NCBI RefSeq assembly: GCF_024718545.1
Contig: NZ_JAMXDB010000001.1
Coordinates: forward strand, 124,001-188,000
Direction of reading: 5' to 3'
Length of the DNA stretch: 64,000 nucleotides
DNA from: Weissella fangxianensis
GTDB lineage: Bacteria; Bacillota; Bacilli; Lactobacillales; Lactobacillaceae
The notes under the pieces: model-generated
The model's database searches: none
Told to the model about the DNA's origin: nothing
What the model saw: only the letters and a program-made list of their open reading frames with translations
Program-made: the position numbers and the translations under genes
Shown: piece after piece, positions 62,779-64,000 of the stretch
Layout: every line of letters starts with the position of its first letter
Position numbering within the stretch: position 1 is the stretch's first letter

Positions 62779-64000
62779 ATGACAGAAGAACTTTATCCTA
62801 ATTTAGTTGATCGTTTTATCGATTACGTTAAAATCAATACCCAATCAAATGAAAATTCAACAACGATTCCATCTGATCCAAAAGAAGTGGCTTTTCTAAA
62901 AGATTTAGCTGCTGAGTTAAAGACAATTGGTTTGGAAAATGTCCGGACAATGCCTGATGGTTATGTTTTTGCCGAACTAGCTAGCAATATAGCTAAGGAA
63001 GTACCAACAATTGGTTTTATTTCACATGTTGATACAGCAGACTTTAATTCGGAAAATGTGCAACCACAATTTGTGACTGATTATGATGGTCAATCGGAAA
63101 TCAAGCTGAATGACGGTTATTCATTAACAACAGCAGATTTCCCATCATTAAAGAAGTATGCGGGACATACCTTGATTACATCAGATGGTACAACCCTTTT
63201 GGGAGCAGACGATAAAGCGGGAGTTGCAGAGATTGTCTCAGCAGCTGAATACTTTATTGCTCATCCAGAATTAGAACATGGTAAGCTGGTCTTTGCTTTC
63301 GGACCTGACGAGGAAATCGGTGTCGGGGCTGATAATTTCCACGTAGCAGAGTTTGGGGCTGATTTTGCCTATACCGTTGATGGTGGACCGCTTGGTGAAC
63401 TTGAATGGGAAACTTTTTCGGCTGCGTCAGCAGTTGTTGAAATTCAAGGACGTAATGTTCATCCTGGAACAGCTAAGGATACGATGGTCAATGCCTTGCA
63501 AGTTGCTATTGATGTTCATAACGCTTTGCCAGCGGGGGATCGTCCTGAATTAACGGCTGGACGTGAAGGGTTCTTCCATTTACTAAATCTAGCAGGTACG
63601 CCTGAAGATGCTCGTATGGATTACATCATTCGTGACCATGATCGTCAACAATTTGAAGCGCGTAAAACATTAATGACCGAGATTGTTGATCGGTTGAATA
63701 ACCAACTGGGTGTTGATCGTATTAAGTTGACACTAAAGGACCAATACTACAATATGGGAGAGATTCTTAAGGACGATATGACGCCGGTTGATTTAGCGGC
63801 TGAAGCTATGCGTGATTTGAAGATTGATCCAATTATTGAGCCGATTCGTGGTGGAACTGATGGTTCAAAGATTACATTCCTAGGGCTACCAACACCTAAC
63901 TTGTTTGCTGGTGGTGAAAATATGCACGGTCGTTACGAGTATGTTTCGACGACGGTGATGTCGCAGGCAACTGATACAATTATTAAAATTGCTACTTTAA
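62779..64000 (+). CDS. pepT: Peptidase T (tripeptidase), 3' end missing
   Basis: Zinc aminotripeptidase; cleaves the N-terminal residue of tripeptides in the cytosol. Open from ATG 62779 (AGAGGTG upstream) to the window edge, 407 codons without a stop; full PepT is about 410, so only the final few residues are missing. Motifs: [25 protein letters not shown] (metal His/Asp), [14 protein letters not shown] (bridging Asp), [12 protein letters not shown] (catalytic Glu pair), YTVDGG, and [23 protein letters not shown] with HGRYEY at the end. Lactic acid bacteria use it to feed amino-acid pools. Confidence 0.96.
   Translation, partial: MTEELYPNLVDRFIDYVKINTQSNENSTTIPSDPKEVAFLKDLAAELKTIGLENVRTMPDGYVFAELASNIAKEVPTIGFISHVDTADFNSENVQPQFVTDYDGQSEIKLNDGYSLTTADFPSLKKYAGHTLITSDGTTLLGADDKAGVAEIVSAAEYFIAHPELEHGKLVFAFGPDEEIGVGADNFHVAEFGADFAYTVDGGPLGELEWETFSAASAVVEIQGRNVHPGTAKDTMVNALQVAIDVHNALPAGDRPELTAGREGFFHLLNLAGTPEDARMDYIIRDHDRQQFEARKTLMTEIVDRLNNQLGVDRIKLTLKDQYYNMGEILKDDMTPVDLAAEAMRDLKIDPIIEPIRGGTDGSKITFLGLPTPNLFAGGENMHGRYEYVSTTVMSQATDTIIKIATL

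Overview
This window looks like chromosomal core DNA of a low-GC Gram-positive lactic acid bacterium. The gene content, the protein sequences and the gene order (rnz-recJ-apt, rpsB-tsf-pyrH-frr, cvfB-xerD-ribT-scpA-scpB-rluB, ypbB-recQ-ypbE, cmk-rpsA-der-hup) fit the Leuconostoc/Weissella group of Lactobacillales. Weissella is my best guess, by inference only. Almost every gene lies on the + strand. I see no rRNA, tRNA, insertion sequence, prophage or CRISPR array.

Layout. 1-2.7 kb: end of dnaK, a dnaJ without the zinc-finger domain, and two small unknown genes. 2.8-6.6 kb: rnz, recJ, apt. 6.7-12.9 kb: a cell-envelope island with an acyltransferase-3 gene coupled to an LTA-synthase-like sulfatase, two more acyltransferase-3 genes on the minus strand that share a near-identical promoter region, and a left-handed beta-helix acetyltransferase. 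13-16.9 kb: mgtC, a divergent lexA/ynzC pair, yneF, plsC, trmN6 and a GIY-YIG protein. 16.9-20.2 kb: translation and UMP-kinase operon. 20.3-25.2 kb: an LCP ligase, an ammonium channel, an unlisted 37-residue Cys/His-rich microprotein with its own promoter, and glmS. 25.3-36.5 kb: myg1, cca, an ABC-F protein, folA, yjzD, dnaE, relA, dtd. 36.5-38.5 kb: a solitary RelB/DinJ-type antitoxin, a CPA2 antiporter and an unknown gene. 38.7-47.3 kb: the cvfB to rluB run, an FMN riboswitch with ribU, and ypbB-recQ-ypbE. 47.4-64 kb: cmk, rpsA, der, hup, a pyridoxine-salvage pair, sbcDC, a Nudix hydrolase, a large unknown membrane protein, an unlisted 46-residue basic protein, a TPR protein, trmK, a Nif3-like gene and most of pepT.

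Most genes are housekeeping: DNA replication and repair (recJ, dnaE, recQ, sbcDC, hup), chromosome segregation (scpAB, xerD), translation and tRNA maturation (rnz, cca, trmN6, trmK, dtd, rpsB, tsf, frr, rpsA, der), stringent response (relA), envelope building (glmS, LCP, LTA synthase-like, acyltransferases, plsC) and vitamin salvage (ribU, pdxK with an ECF S-component).

The points that stand out are: a LexA that has lost both the catalytic lysine and the Ala-Gly cleavage site; a GlmS whose expected N-terminal cysteine is preceded by Met-Phe; the Cys/His microprotein; the envelope-acylation island with its duplicated promoter; a hairpin motif shared by the relA and cvfB leaders; and one family of terminator hairpins used seven times.
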